Positions 32,148 through 40,578 of a stretch of DNA of 64,000 nucleotides are shown piece after piece. A model generated the notes under the pieces. That model made no database searches, was not told the origin of the DNA, and worked only from the letters and a program-made list of their open reading frames with translations. Source of the stretch: Bacteroidales bacterium (GTDB taxonomy: Bacteria > Bacteroidota > Bacteroidia > Bacteroidales > Lentimicrobiaceae); NCBI GenBank assembly GCA_016709025.1, contig JADJEQ010000017.1, forward strand, positions 1 to 64,000, written 5' to 3'. Made by a program: the position numbers and the translations under genes. How positions within the stretch are numbered: the stretch's first letter is position 1; each line of letters starts with the position of its first letter.

Positions 32148-32864
32148 ATGTCTTATTACTTCTGGATCAACCTGCTCTCCATCTCCGTACCGCTGATTGT
32201 CAGTTTCGAGCGGCGTTTGAAGTTTCACCATCAATGGAAATATCTCTTTCCGGCCATGGCTGCAACCATGCTTGTGTTTATTCCCTGGGATGTTTACAAA
32301 ACGGCTTCCGGAGTATGGGGTTTCAATCCGGATTACCTGCAGGGGTTTTATATTTTCAACCTTCCGGTGGAAGAATGGCTGTTCTTTATTGCCATACCTT
32401 ATGCTTGCCTGTTTACCTACCATTCGTTCGAATACCTGATCAAAAAAGATTACGTGGGACCATACGCCAAAGCCATCACTGCAGCGCTGGTTCTCATGCT
32501 GCTTATTGTAGCCATATTTAATCCTGAACGCACATACACTTTCGTGACTTTCCTCACTGCGGCAATATTTCTGACCCTCCATCTTTTTGTATTTAAGGCA
32601 GACTACCTCGGCAGATTTTATGTCATGTATTTTGCCACCCTCATTCCGTTTTTCATTGTCAATGGCGCCTTAACGGGAATGTTTACGCCTGAACCGGTGG
32701 TGTGGTACGACGATAGCCGGAACCTTGGGATCCGCCTGGGCACCATCCCGGTTGAAGACACTGTCTATGGTTTATTGATGTTGCTGATGAATACCACGGT
32801 TTATGAATGGTTGAGAAAGCGGGACATCAAAACTATGCCTCAGACAAAGGCCCAAGTTTCCTGA
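32148..32864 (+). CDS. Lycopene cyclase, heterodimer-type domains fused (CrtYcd-like)
   Basis: A 238-residue integral membrane protein with six to seven hydrophobic segments. It contains two lycopene-cyclase domains, each with the acidic motif of the family: FNLPVEEWLFF near residue 75 and GTIPVEDTVYGLL near 200. The first half starts YYFWINLLSISVPLI. It would close lycopene ends to beta-ionone rings for CrtZ. The 3' end overlaps the convergent MscS gene by 32 bp, an unusual arrangement that could allow antisense effects. Confidence 0.9.
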   Translation: MSYYFWINLLSISVPLIVSFERRLKFHHQWKYLFPAMAATMLVFIPWDVYKTASGVWGFNPDYLQGFYIFNLPVEEWLFFIAIPYACLFTYHSFEYLIKKDYVGPYAKAITAALVLMLLIVAIFNPERTYTFVTFLTAAIFLTLHLFVFKADYLGRFYVMYFATLIPFFIVNGALTGMFTPEPVVWYDDSRNLGIRLGTIPVEDTVYGLLMLLMNTTVYEWLRKRDIKTMPQTKAQVS

Positions 32865-34104
32865 AATCGGCACCTGAGGGATTCTGAAAAACCTGAAGCT
32901 CAAACTCAGGAACCGAAGCCAGAATATGATCAAAAATATCGGATTGGATATTTTCATAAACTGCCCACTCCTGTTCCTTACTGAAAACGTAAATCTCTAT
33001 CGGAATACCACTCTCAGCCGGCTGCAACTGCCTCACCAGAAAGGTCATATCCTGGCGGATATTTGGGTTGTTCCTCAGATAAGCCTCAAAATAAGCCCTG
33101 AAAACTCCCAGGTTGGTCTGTCGGCGACCGTTTACCAGCACCGAGTCATCAATACCCTGAATATTATTGTAATCGTCGAGCACTTTTTCCATCTCCTGAA
33201 TGTAATCCTTCACCAGACTGATTTTCTGAAATTTCTCAAGCATTTCCGGTGAGCAGAATTTCACACTGTTCATATCGATGTTGATCGACCGTTTGATGCG
33301 CCTTCCGCCCGACTCCTCCATCCCGCGCCAGTTGACAAAGCTTTCGGAAACCAGTGAATAGGTTGGAATGGTAGTGATGGTTTTGTCCCAGTTCTGGACT
33401 TTAACAGTCGTAAGAGAAATATCGGTCACCACGCCGTCGGCCCCCGATTTGCCCATCACAATCCAATCGCCGGGCCTGACCATATCATTTGCGGAAATCT
33501 GGATACCGGCTACAAAGCCAAGAATCGGATCCTTGAAAACCAGCAGCAGCACAGCCGAAAATGCGCCCAGTCCACCCAGCAGAAAGACCGGTGATTTACC
33601 CAGAAACATCGAAATTACGATGATTACACCAACCACTACAAAAATGATCTTGACCACCTGAAGGTAACCTTTGATTGGCTTCGATTTAGATACTTCAAAC
33701 CCCTGGTAAATTTCATACAGCGCATTCAGAAAGGCATTCACCGTTGCCAGCGTCACAAAAACCATGTAAATCTGGGTTGCTTTCATCACCCACGCAAGGG
33801 CTGAAGGGAATTCATCCAGGGTATAAGGTGCAATGGAACTAAGCAGCAAACCCGGAACAAACAGCAGGGCTTTGTGAAATACCCTTTTGGTGTATAGCGC
33901 GTCGTCCCAGGTGGTGGATGACCTGCGCGAAATCCTTCTGGCCAGACCAAGAACCAGGTATTTGATGACGTAATAACTCAATACTATCAGGGCAAAAGCA
34001 ATGATAAAATCGGTAACGTCACGCATCCCTGCCGAAAAATCGTCGGAAAAGCCCCACTGTGAAAGCAGTTCCTTTACCCTTGTTCCTATCTGAAGCAATG
34101 TCAT
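32833..34104 (-). CDS. Mechanosensitive ion channel, MscS superfamily (YbdG-like)
   Basis: A 423-residue membrane protein. Hydrophobic segments lie near residues 30-50, 75-95, 105-125 and 155-175. The pore helix and beta domain follow as GLGAFSAVLLLVFKDPILGFVAGIQI and MVRPGDWIVMG, with TTVKVQNWDKTITTIPTYSL. Length and the long C-terminal extension resemble YbdG/MscM. It should open on hypo-osmotic shock. Only 2 bp separate its start from the stop of the upstream GT39 gene, so they form an operon. Confidence 0.9.
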   Translation of the reverse strand: MTLLQIGTRVKELLSQWGFSDDFSAGMRDVTDFIIAFALIVLSYYVIKYLVLGLARRISRRSSTTWDDALYTKRVFHKALLFVPGLLLSSIAPYTLDEFPSALAWVMKATQIYMVFVTLATVNAFLNALYEIYQGFEVSKSKPIKGYLQVVKIIFVVVGVIIVISMFLGKSPVFLLGGLGAFSAVLLLVFKDPILGFVAGIQISANDMVRPGDWIVMGKSGADGVVTDISLTTVKVQNWDKTITTIPTYSLVSESFVNWRGMEESGGRRIKRSINIDMNSVKFCSPEMLEKFQKISLVKDYIQEMEKVLDDYNNIQGIDDSVLVNGRRQTNLGVFRAYFEAYLRNNPNIRQDMTFLVRQLQPAESGIPIEIYVFSKEQEWAVYENIQSDIFDHILASVPEFELQVFQNPSGADFRKLGPLSEA

Positions 34105-34106
34105 AA

Positions 34107-35687
34107 TTATGGATTTATTTCAATAAAAGGGCCATTGTAGCTCACCCCTTTCTCGTTAAGCTTAACAATCTTCAAAGGCTGATCGTGCCGGTAAAGCTGA
34201 AAATCGTAGATAGTTTCGTAATACCCCTCCGGCATCAGCCTGGGGTCAAGATAATAGTAGTCGGTCGTGTTGAATCCGTCGTTCTTGCGTTTCAATAACT
34301 GTTGTTTTGCCATGGTTATGTAAAACGTGGTGGCATGTTCGGTTTCCGAATGCCTGTAAATATACAGGTTTTCCTGCCCTGTAACTTCAGCGGCTTTGAT
34401 TGACATCTCTTTGTGTACCTGGAAATCGTCATACCTTGGCGGGATAATAAACCAGTCGAACCCGATGCGCAACATCAGCATTCCGGCAGCAAAAATGATC
34501 ATCCGCTGATCTTTTAGTTTCAGATAAAAGAACGTCAGAATCATCATGGTTGTAAACATAACTCCCGCTTTCAACCAGGCCTGATCAACAAAACCAGTCT
34601 GCTTAAGGATAGGCATGGGAATGGCGGCAATGGCGCCCAGTATCATCACCCCGAGCAAAAAATACTCGACAATCCTGCTGCGGATCCCGTTCTTTTTCAG
34701 ATCTTCAAAGAACATGTAAACCAGGATGGTGAACAGAGGAGGGAAAAGCATGAAAATATAGCGTGGGTATGACTCCGGTGAAGTCCAGTAAATGATGATG
34801 TTGAAGATAAAAACCAGGAAATTGAACCGCAGAAAAGGATGATCGTGCAGGGTCTTCCGGAAATCCTTTCTGAAAAAGAAAATCCACAACACCGACCAGG
34901 GGAAGAAATGGTAAAACATTTCCAGCGGGAACGTAAACAGGTGGGTTACAAACCTTACCCAGCCATAGTTGACAATGGTCCGCTTCTCCGACTCGCTGAA
35001 TAATGTGGTAAATACATTGTCGAGCGAATTGTACCTGAAATAGAACAGGTAATAGGTCCCTACAACAATCAGAAACAGGCCGATCCCGGCAAAGTGCCTC
35101 CAGTTGAAAAGCTTTTTAAATTCACGGTTATAGCTGAAAAACACCAGCAGGGTAATCCCCTGAAAGACCAGTGATGGCAAGCCTTTCATCATAAAGGTAA
35201 TGGCCGTCAGCAGGTAAGAAATCAGGAAGAGAGCCAGGTACTTTTTGCGGGCATGCAGTTGGAAAATCAACATAAAAGAGCCGTAAACCAGCCATGAAAA
35301 GGTAATATCGATCAATCCAAGAAAGGAATCCCAAAAAAGAATACGCCCCGAAGTTATAAAGAGTATGGCGACAATAAATGCCTGCTTGTTACCCAGATGT
35401 TTCCTGACAAAAAGAAAAATGGTAAGACCAAACAACAGCAACGAAATAATCATCGGCAAACGCAGGGTAAATTCTGAGTAGTTGCCTGCCATTTTGTAAA
35501 ATCCGATGATAATCCAGTTGTAAAGCGGGGGCTTATTGTAATAAAACTCTCCGTTGATGGTGGGTGTTATATAGTTTCCGCTCACGATCATCTCCATGGC
35601 CACCAGTGCCCGGGTTGGCTCATCGGTTGGGAAATTAATGGCCAGGAAGCCCAGGTGCCACAGCAATGCCGGAAAGAGCATCACCAC
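34107..35687 (-). CDS. GT39-family glycosyltransferase (ArnT/PMT-like)
   Basis: At least 526 residues with about ten to twelve membrane helices. The N-terminal FPTDEPTRALVAMEM holds the acidic motif of the GT39/ArnT class, and YYNKPPLYNWIIIGF is the second family motif. It would transfer a sugar from a polyprenyl carrier to lipid or protein. The start is odd: GTG at 35687 would truncate the first membrane helix. The frame stays open to 35766 and encodes LDFLKRNPWFFYAF without ATG, GTG or TTG, so a rare start codon or a sequence error is possible. Confidence 0.82.
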   Translation of the reverse strand: MVMLFPALLWHLGFLAINFPTDEPTRALVAMEMIVSGNYITPTINGEFYYNKPPLYNWIIIGFYKMAGNYSEFTLRLPMIISLLLFGLTIFLFVRKHLGNKQAFIVAILFITSGRILFWDSFLGLIDITFSWLVYGSFMLIFQLHARKKYLALFLISYLLTAITFMMKGLPSLVFQGITLLVFFSYNREFKKLFNWRHFAGIGLFLIVVGTYYLFYFRYNSLDNVFTTLFSESEKRTIVNYGWVRFVTHLFTFPLEMFYHFFPWSVLWIFFFRKDFRKTLHDHPFLRFNFLVFIFNIIIYWTSPESYPRYIFMLFPPLFTILVYMFFEDLKKNGIRSRIVEYFLLGVMILGAIAAIPMPILKQTGFVDQAWLKAGVMFTTMMILTFFYLKLKDQRMIIFAAGMLMLRIGFDWFIIPPRYDDFQVHKEMSIKAAEVTGQENLYIYRHSETEHATTFYITMAKQQLLKRKNDGFNTTDYYYLDPRLMPEGYYETIYDFQLYRHDQPLKIVKLNEKGVSYNGPFIEINP

Positions 35688-35768
35688 ACAGAAGGCATAA
35701 AAGAACCAGGGGTTTCGCTTCAGGAAGTCCAGTAATTTTGAAGTGCATCTGGTATATATCTTATAAGG

Positions 35769-35900
35769 TTATTATTTTATCAGAAATCATTCACCGTGAA
35801 CCTCTGTGTACTGTGAACCTCTGTGCAATTAAAACAAAGAAAAGGCCAAAAAAGGGCCCAGTGCTTAGCGGTGTCCAATAATATGTTTTCTGAGTTGGTT
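35769..35900. other. Spacer with short ACCTCTGTG repeats
   Basis: GTGAACCTCTGTG occurs twice in direct orientation between about 35796 and 35826. No gene was seen. Confidence 0.5.
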
Positions 35901-36254
35901 TCAACCACCTGCCAGCTTAACCTTATACCCCTTCTTTACCAGAAAATCCATGATCTTCTGTCTGAACTCGCCCTGAACCAGGATTTCCCCGTCTGAAGAA
36001 GTCCCTCCGGCAGCACAAAGATTCTTTAATTGTTTGGCCAGGTCAGCCAGGTCCTTTTCAGTCCCGACAAATCCTGTAACGAGTGTGGCCTTCTTCCCAC
36101 CCTTCAGCTTTTTATCGAGCATTACCCTGAGGTCCTGCTGTTGGGGAGGAAGAGTAGCTTTTTCCCTGCTTTCGCCGGTGTTATATCTGTAATCCGGGTT
36201 GGTGGAATATACCACACCCTGCGGACGGTTCTGGTTTGATTGTTTTGCACACAT
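35901..36254 (-). CDS. SUI1/YciH-family translation initiation factor-like protein
   Basis: A 117-residue protein with a basic, disordered N-terminus and a SUI1 domain from about residue 40 (LDKKLKGGKKATLVTGF, LCAAGGTSSDGEILVQGE). Bacterial YciH-type proteins resemble eukaryotic eIF1 and may influence start-codon fidelity. It lies 10 bp after the lipid kinase gene in the same direction. Confidence 0.9.
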   Translation of the reverse strand: MCAKQSNQNRPQGVVYSTNPDYRYNTGESREKATLPPQQQDLRVMLDKKLKGGKKATLVTGFVGTEKDLADLAKQLKNLCAAGGTSSDGEILVQGEFRQKIMDFLVKKGYKVKLAGG

Positions 36255-36264
36255 AAGAATTTCT

Positions 36265-37155
36265 TTAAGGAACTATGATCTTAAGTGACAGCGGATTAAC
36301 CGATATTTCAAGATCTTTGGTCAGTTTCACCGGCTCCCCGTCGATGTTGACCACCCGGTTTTTATTACGGGTCAGTTTGATGTTGCGTGCCCTGATGATC
36401 TCCACAAAACCGGAAGAGTCAATCCGCCTGACAAGCAGCAGGCCGACTACCTTCGGGGCATAAAACAAAGGCACTTTTTTTACGATGCAAACATCAACCA
36501 GTCCATCGTCAATCTTTGCTTCCGGGGAGATGATGGTGTTGTAGCCGAATTGGTTGGTATTGGCAAAACTCACAAACAAAGCCTGCCGTATAACCTTTTT
36601 GCCATCGATTTCCATCCTGTACTTACGCGGACGATAGTAAGTGTATTCGTTGGTAACGATCTTAAAATAGGAAAAGAAACCCCTTCGGGTGACTTGCGAA
36701 AACCGTTTGGCTACCAATGCATCAAATCCCACGCCGGCTATCGAAACAAAAAGATTGTCGTTGAGGTTCACGGTATCAATCAGTTGTGTTTTCCCCTCAA
36801 CGATCAGCTTAATACTCTGCTCCACATCTATCGGCACGCCCAGATGCCTGGCCAGTCCATTGCCTGAACCGGCCGGAACCAGCGCCAGGGTAGCCTGGCT
36901 TCCAATCATTCCTTTAACCACCTGGTTGAGGGTACCATCCCCTCCTACCGCCACGATGATATCGACACCGGCTGCGGCTGCTTCCTTGCTTAATTCCTGA
37001 ACATGAATGGCCGATTCTGAAAGCCTGATTTCACATTCAAAAAGTTCAGGATCAAAACGTTCAGCTACAACATCAGCAAGCGTGGATTTCCGGGATTGGT
37101 TAACCCCTGAAACCGGATTTACGATAAAAAGAACCCGCTTTTTATTGCCCGCCAT
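36265..37155 (-). CDS. Diacylglycerol kinase-like lipid kinase (YegS/BmrU family)
   Basis: A 296-residue soluble lipid kinase. The N-terminal FIVNPVSG and VGGDGTLNQVVKG are the nucleotide-binding motifs, and LVPAGSGNGLARHLG follows. The C-terminal domain ends in DGEPVKLTKDLEISV. It phosphorylates a lipid such as diacylglycerol; the substrate is not resolvable from sequence. It is the first gene of a pair with the SUI1-like gene. Confidence 0.92.
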   Translation of the reverse strand: MAGNKKRVLFIVNPVSGVNQSRKSTLADVVAERFDPELFECEIRLSESAIHVQELSKEAAAAGVDIIVAVGGDGTLNQVVKGMIGSQATLALVPAGSGNGLARHLGVPIDVEQSIKLIVEGKTQLIDTVNLNDNLFVSIAGVGFDALVAKRFSQVTRRGFFSYFKIVTNEYTYYRPRKYRMEIDGKKVIRQALFVSFANTNQFGYNTIISPEAKIDDGLVDVCIVKKVPLFYAPKVVGLLLVRRIDSSGFVEIIRARNIKLTRNKNRVVNIDGEPVKLTKDLEISVNPLSLKIIVP

Positions 37156-37530
37156 ACCTGACTGAATGCCTGATTTTCGTTAATAGTGGCTGCAAAAATA
37201 CGAATTAAGCCGCATTCAGTGTTAAAAACCTGAGGGGTTATGCGAACAGGCGTTTTTGTCGCAATTATAATATTTTAGGGGTTGTCTTAACTATGGCAAT
37301 GAATGAAGATCAGGGTAAAATAATGGTGCTGCTTATTGAAGTTTTCAGGAAGTGCATATCCTTCGACTCCGCTCAGGATGACAGTTTGAAAGATGTACCA
37401 GGAATTTTTAGATAAACACCTTGTATAAAAACCATGTCACGCTGAGCGGAGTCGAAGCGCGAATGACCTGTTTATGCTATGACTCTCCTACTAAAATGAG
37501 TGCGTAAGGGTATTTTAAATATATTGCCTG
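37156..37530. other. Intergenic region with inverted CTTCGACTCCGCTCAG repeats
   Basis: An inverted pair of the repeat lies at 37360-37382 and 37436-37457, about 53 bp apart. Both copies are near-identical to those in the MITE-like element at 2.9 kb. No terminal GTCGTTTAG repeat was found here. Nothing else was recognised. Confidence 0.7.
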
Positions 37531-37782
37531 TCAATATCCATACCTGCCTTCTACAATACCAATCAACGATAAATCTTCATCCAGATCAGGCCAGTGCAGC
37601 CCGGATCCGTTGCAAATAATTTCAATGTTGCTGCGTTGGACATCCGCAGCCCGTTTTAGTTTGGTATTCAATTCAACAGGGAACCTGATCTCTTTCTTGT
37701 CGGATAACAAAATACAGATCATCTGGGTTTCATACCACGCTTTCACAGCATGAAATTTTAATTCAGTTCCCGTGTGTTTCAT
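37531..37782 (-). CDS. DUF2442-domain protein
   Basis: An 83-residue protein that fits DUF2442. Family-like segments are SDKKEIRFPVELNTKL, GSGLHWPDLDEDLSLIGIVEG and an N-terminal VKAWYETQMICILL. Members often sit next to a DUF4160 partner and have been suggested to be toxin-antitoxin-like. No partner is present here. It follows the lipoprotein gene by 10 bp and could be co-transcribed. Confidence 0.82.
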   Translation of the reverse strand: MKHTGTELKFHAVKAWYETQMICILLSDKKEIRFPVELNTKLKRAADVQRSNIEIICNGSGLHWPDLDEDLSLIGIVEGRYGY

Positions 37783-37792
37783 CTCCTTTGAC

Positions 37793-38977
37793 TCATTTCT
37801 CCATCACTACATCAATCTTCATCTTATCCCCCTTCGTATACAGGCTTTCGATCTTAATCAGACCCAGTTTATTGCTTTGGGTTTTGATGAGAATTACATC
37901 CCCCACTGAAAGCTGACTTGCTTTCGTCATCTGACTGCTGAAATCAAATTCAGGGAATTCATAGCTGGCTCCTATTGCATCAAACTGAGCTGCTGTCATA
38001 CTCGTTGTGTTGAATCGGGTCTGGTTCTTATTTAACCACAAATTCAGTTTAAGGTCTGCGATGGCATTGGCATCCACATCGTCAGGTGAGGCAATGGTGT
38101 TACTAAGTGTCATGCCTTTGAAGAAGAGAAAATCTATTTTTGCCTGATTGGCCGGAACGGCATATGTTTGGGCAATATTATAGATTATGCCTTCAGAAGT
38201 TGCAAAGAAGCTTCCTATCGCATCATTCCATGAACCCAATTCAACATTATTGTACCTTTCCGTGTTCTGTGAAGAAGCAATGGTCAGGTGCAGCGTTCTG
38301 GAAGCCTTCATACCACCGGCATCAGTAATTTCAAACTCAAGTTCAAGGCTGCCCGGATCAGCCAAAAAACTCAGGTAAGTATCCCAATCAAAGTTTTCTG
38401 AATTTAAAACGGAATCCAGCAAGATTGCCGGAAAATCCATACTGGTTTCAGTCATTTTAAAGCGGACAAGCTTATTGGATGAAACATGGCTGCTTATTCC
38501 AACGACGCCTACCCTGATGAGTTCACCCGGTGCTATGGTCACATCACTGGATGTATACCCAAATCCTCCTTTTAAATTTAAGGTAGGACCGGGATCTGAT
38601 ACCTGTTCCGTGGTAAAACTGAATTCCTGACCAAAAGCGGTTCCCACGCCATTGGTAGCAAATGCTTTGTAATAATAGGTTGTGTTCGGTTGAAGGTTGA
38701 AAATTTCTTCGCTGAACTCCCCGGGACCAAAGCCTGATGATTCAAGAACATCATTAAGATCGGGGTTTGGATCTTCACTGACGCAAAAGCCCCTGGCAGT
38801 GACCGCAGATCCGCCTTCATCGCTGACTGCACCGTTGAGTTCTGCCGAACTGATTGAAATTGAAGTAGCAGAGTCTGTTTGCACAGCAGGCAGCACGATC
38901 TCGTTTTCTTCCTTACAACTGCTGATGAATAGAAGAAGCAGTGAAAACAATGTGTAGAAAATAAAATTTTGTTTCAT
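37793..38977 (-). CDS. Lipoprotein with fibronectin III-like domain, tandem paralog 2
   Basis: A 394-residue lipoprotein: signal peptide with lipobox FISSC (Cys near residue 21). Residues about 30-125 form a fibronectin III-like domain (ATSISISSAELNG, GFCVSEDPNP, LQPNTTYYYKAFATNGVGTAFG). The second half, from about 140, is homologous to the neighbour gene upstream and ends with the same KGDKMKIDVVMEK. Probably anchored in the outer membrane, facing out or into the periplasm. Function unknown. Confidence 0.85.
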   Translation of the reverse strand: MKQNFIFYTLFSLLLLFISSCKEENEIVLPAVQTDSATSISISSAELNGAVSDEGGSAVTARGFCVSEDPNPDLNDVLESSGFGPGEFSEEIFNLQPNTTYYYKAFATNGVGTAFGQEFSFTTEQVSDPGPTLNLKGGFGYTSSDVTIAPGELIRVGVVGISSHVSSNKLVRFKMTETSMDFPAILLDSVLNSENFDWDTYLSFLADPGSLELEFEITDAGGMKASRTLHLTIASSQNTERYNNVELGSWNDAIGSFFATSEGIIYNIAQTYAVPANQAKIDFLFFKGMTLSNTIASPDDVDANAIADLKLNLWLNKNQTRFNTTSMTAAQFDAIGASYEFPEFDFSSQMTKASQLSVGDVILIKTQSNKLGLIKIESLYTKGDKMKIDVVMEK

Positions 38978-39095
38978 TTTTGGTAGCTATAAAAAGTGAA
39001 TATTTGATAAAAATAAATTAATCTTAAACGATATTATCCTAATTGTACGAATTGTATACAAATGTAAAATATATTCCATACATGTCGACGGAATG

Positions 39096-39126
39096 CAAAA
39101 AAAAAGCTGCCGGTTAAGGCAGCCTT
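39096..39126 (-). terminator. Terminator after lipoprotein paralog 1
   Basis: On the minus strand GGCTGCC and GGCAGC arms form a hairpin around TTAACC, followed by nine T. It separates the two tandem lipoprotein genes. Confidence 0.85.
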
Positions 39127-39146
39127 TTAAATCATGTTAAATAATC

Positions 39147-40031
39147 TTATTTCTCCATTACAACATCTATCTTCATCTTGTCACCCTTGGTGTAGAGGTC
39201 AACGATCTTGATCAGGCCAATTTTACCACCCTCTGTTTTGAAAAGAATTACATCGTTCTCTTCAAGCGCAGTTGCTTTTGTAGTCTGGCTTCCAAAGTCA
39301 AAATTCGGGAATACAAAGTTGGTACCAATTGCATCAAACTGAGCTGCTGTTACGCTTGTTGTATTGAAGCGGGTTTGCTTCTTATTCGTCCACAAATTCA
39401 ATTTAAGATCTGAAATGGTGTTGGCATCAACATCGTCAGGTGAAGCAATAGTATTGAAATAGGTAGCTCCTTTGAAGAAGAGAAAATCAATTTTAGCCTG
39501 ATTGGCAGGAACGGTAGAGGTCTGGGTCACGTTGTAAGGTATGCCTTCAGATGTTGCAAAGAAACTTCCAATTGCATCATTCCATGAACCAAGTTCTACA
39601 TTTGAGAATTTCGTGGTTTCCGGACCCTGAACGGTAATATTAAAGCTTTTCGAGGTCTTCATACTACCTTTGTCGGTCAACTCAAAAGAGATGATACCGG
39701 TACCTGTGCTGTTAAATTCGAGTTCAATTTCCCAGTCAAAAGTATCTGAGTTCAGTGTTGAATCAAGCAACGTTGTAGGAACATTGTTTGAAGTGAATAC
39801 ACACTTGAAATGGGTTAATTTGTTTCCTGAAACGCTGCTTTTTCCGCCAATAACACCTACTTTAATGGTTGTACCAATTTCAATGCTGGCATCTTCATCG
39901 GTATAATCAGCGCCACCTTTCAGGGTCAGTGATGGTCCCGGATCGGTTTCTTCACCGTCATCACCGCAGGATGATACGAAAACTGCAGTGCTCATCATCA
40001 AAGCTGCAAAAAGAAATTTCCACTTTTTCAT
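39147..40031 (-). CDS. Lipoprotein of unknown function, tandem paralog 1
   Basis: About 294 residues when started at the ATG at 40031, where a clear lipoprotein signal begins (MKKWKFLF, lipobox VSSC followed by GDDGEE). A longer frame from 40100 lacks a sensible signal and is rejected. The body is beta-rich (GPSLTLKGGADYT) and shares with its neighbour the segments VELGSWNDAIGSFFATSEG, ANQAKIDFLFFKG, SPDDVDAN, and QTRFNTTS. The shared part is about 250 residues. It lacks the fibronectin domain. Function unknown. Confidence 0.88.
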   Translation of the reverse strand: MKKWKFLFAALMMSTAVFVSSCGDDGEETDPGPSLTLKGGADYTDEDASIEIGTTIKVGVIGGKSSVSGNKLTHFKCVFTSNNVPTTLLDSTLNSDTFDWEIELEFNSTGTGIISFELTDKGSMKTSKSFNITVQGPETTKFSNVELGSWNDAIGSFFATSEGIPYNVTQTSTVPANQAKIDFLFFKGATYFNTIASPDDVDANTISDLKLNLWTNKKQTRFNTTSVTAAQFDAIGTNFVFPNFDFGSQTTKATALEENDVILFKTEGGKIGLIKIVDLYTKGDKMKIDVVMEK

Positions 40032-40578
40032 AATAATCAAATTTTGGTTGGTTAATATTTTAATTGGGTGTTTGAGTAATTCTTTCCAAAAACAGAACAA
40101 AATTACAAAAACTTTTTCGTTCCTTTCCTATCAAATGCTGTTCCACGAATTATAAGCCCTTCTAAAAACATGATTGGAAGTGAGAATTATATAAAAGAAA
40201 ATCTGTAATTAATTCCATTTCCCGGATTACAAAACATAAAATGATCACTTTAATTAATAATTGCAAAATACACAATCATTTATTTTTCAATTACTTACCT
40301 AAAACAGGCTGAAAGAACCTTTCTCGAAAAGTTAAATGCTCTGTATGAATAAATGATGCATTATTTATTTGATATTCAATGTGATACACAAATTTATAAA
40401 TGATACTATTCAATATTAAAGGGTTTTGCCCTGAAAGGATTCAGGACCGGTATACCAAAAATGTTGTATTTCATTCAACACTTTCCGGAGTCTATCTATT
40501 TGAAGATTATCTGTCAAGAGAAAAACTGTCAGATTAGCAGTCATAGAATAATTATGCTGCAATCCTTTTTTTTTCGCC
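40032..40578. other. AT-rich divergent spacer, nothing specific recognised
   Basis: This spacer lies between the lipoprotein pair and the citrate lyase genes. It must hold promoters in both directions, but no full consensus pair was seen. An antisense open frame at 40416-40808 overlaps the citrate lyase gene and is not called. Confidence 0.5.

Noticed and set aside
37531..37782. DUF2442 gene as part of a complete toxin-antitoxin pair
   Set aside because: No DUF4160 or other small partner gene is adjacent, so only the single gene is reported.
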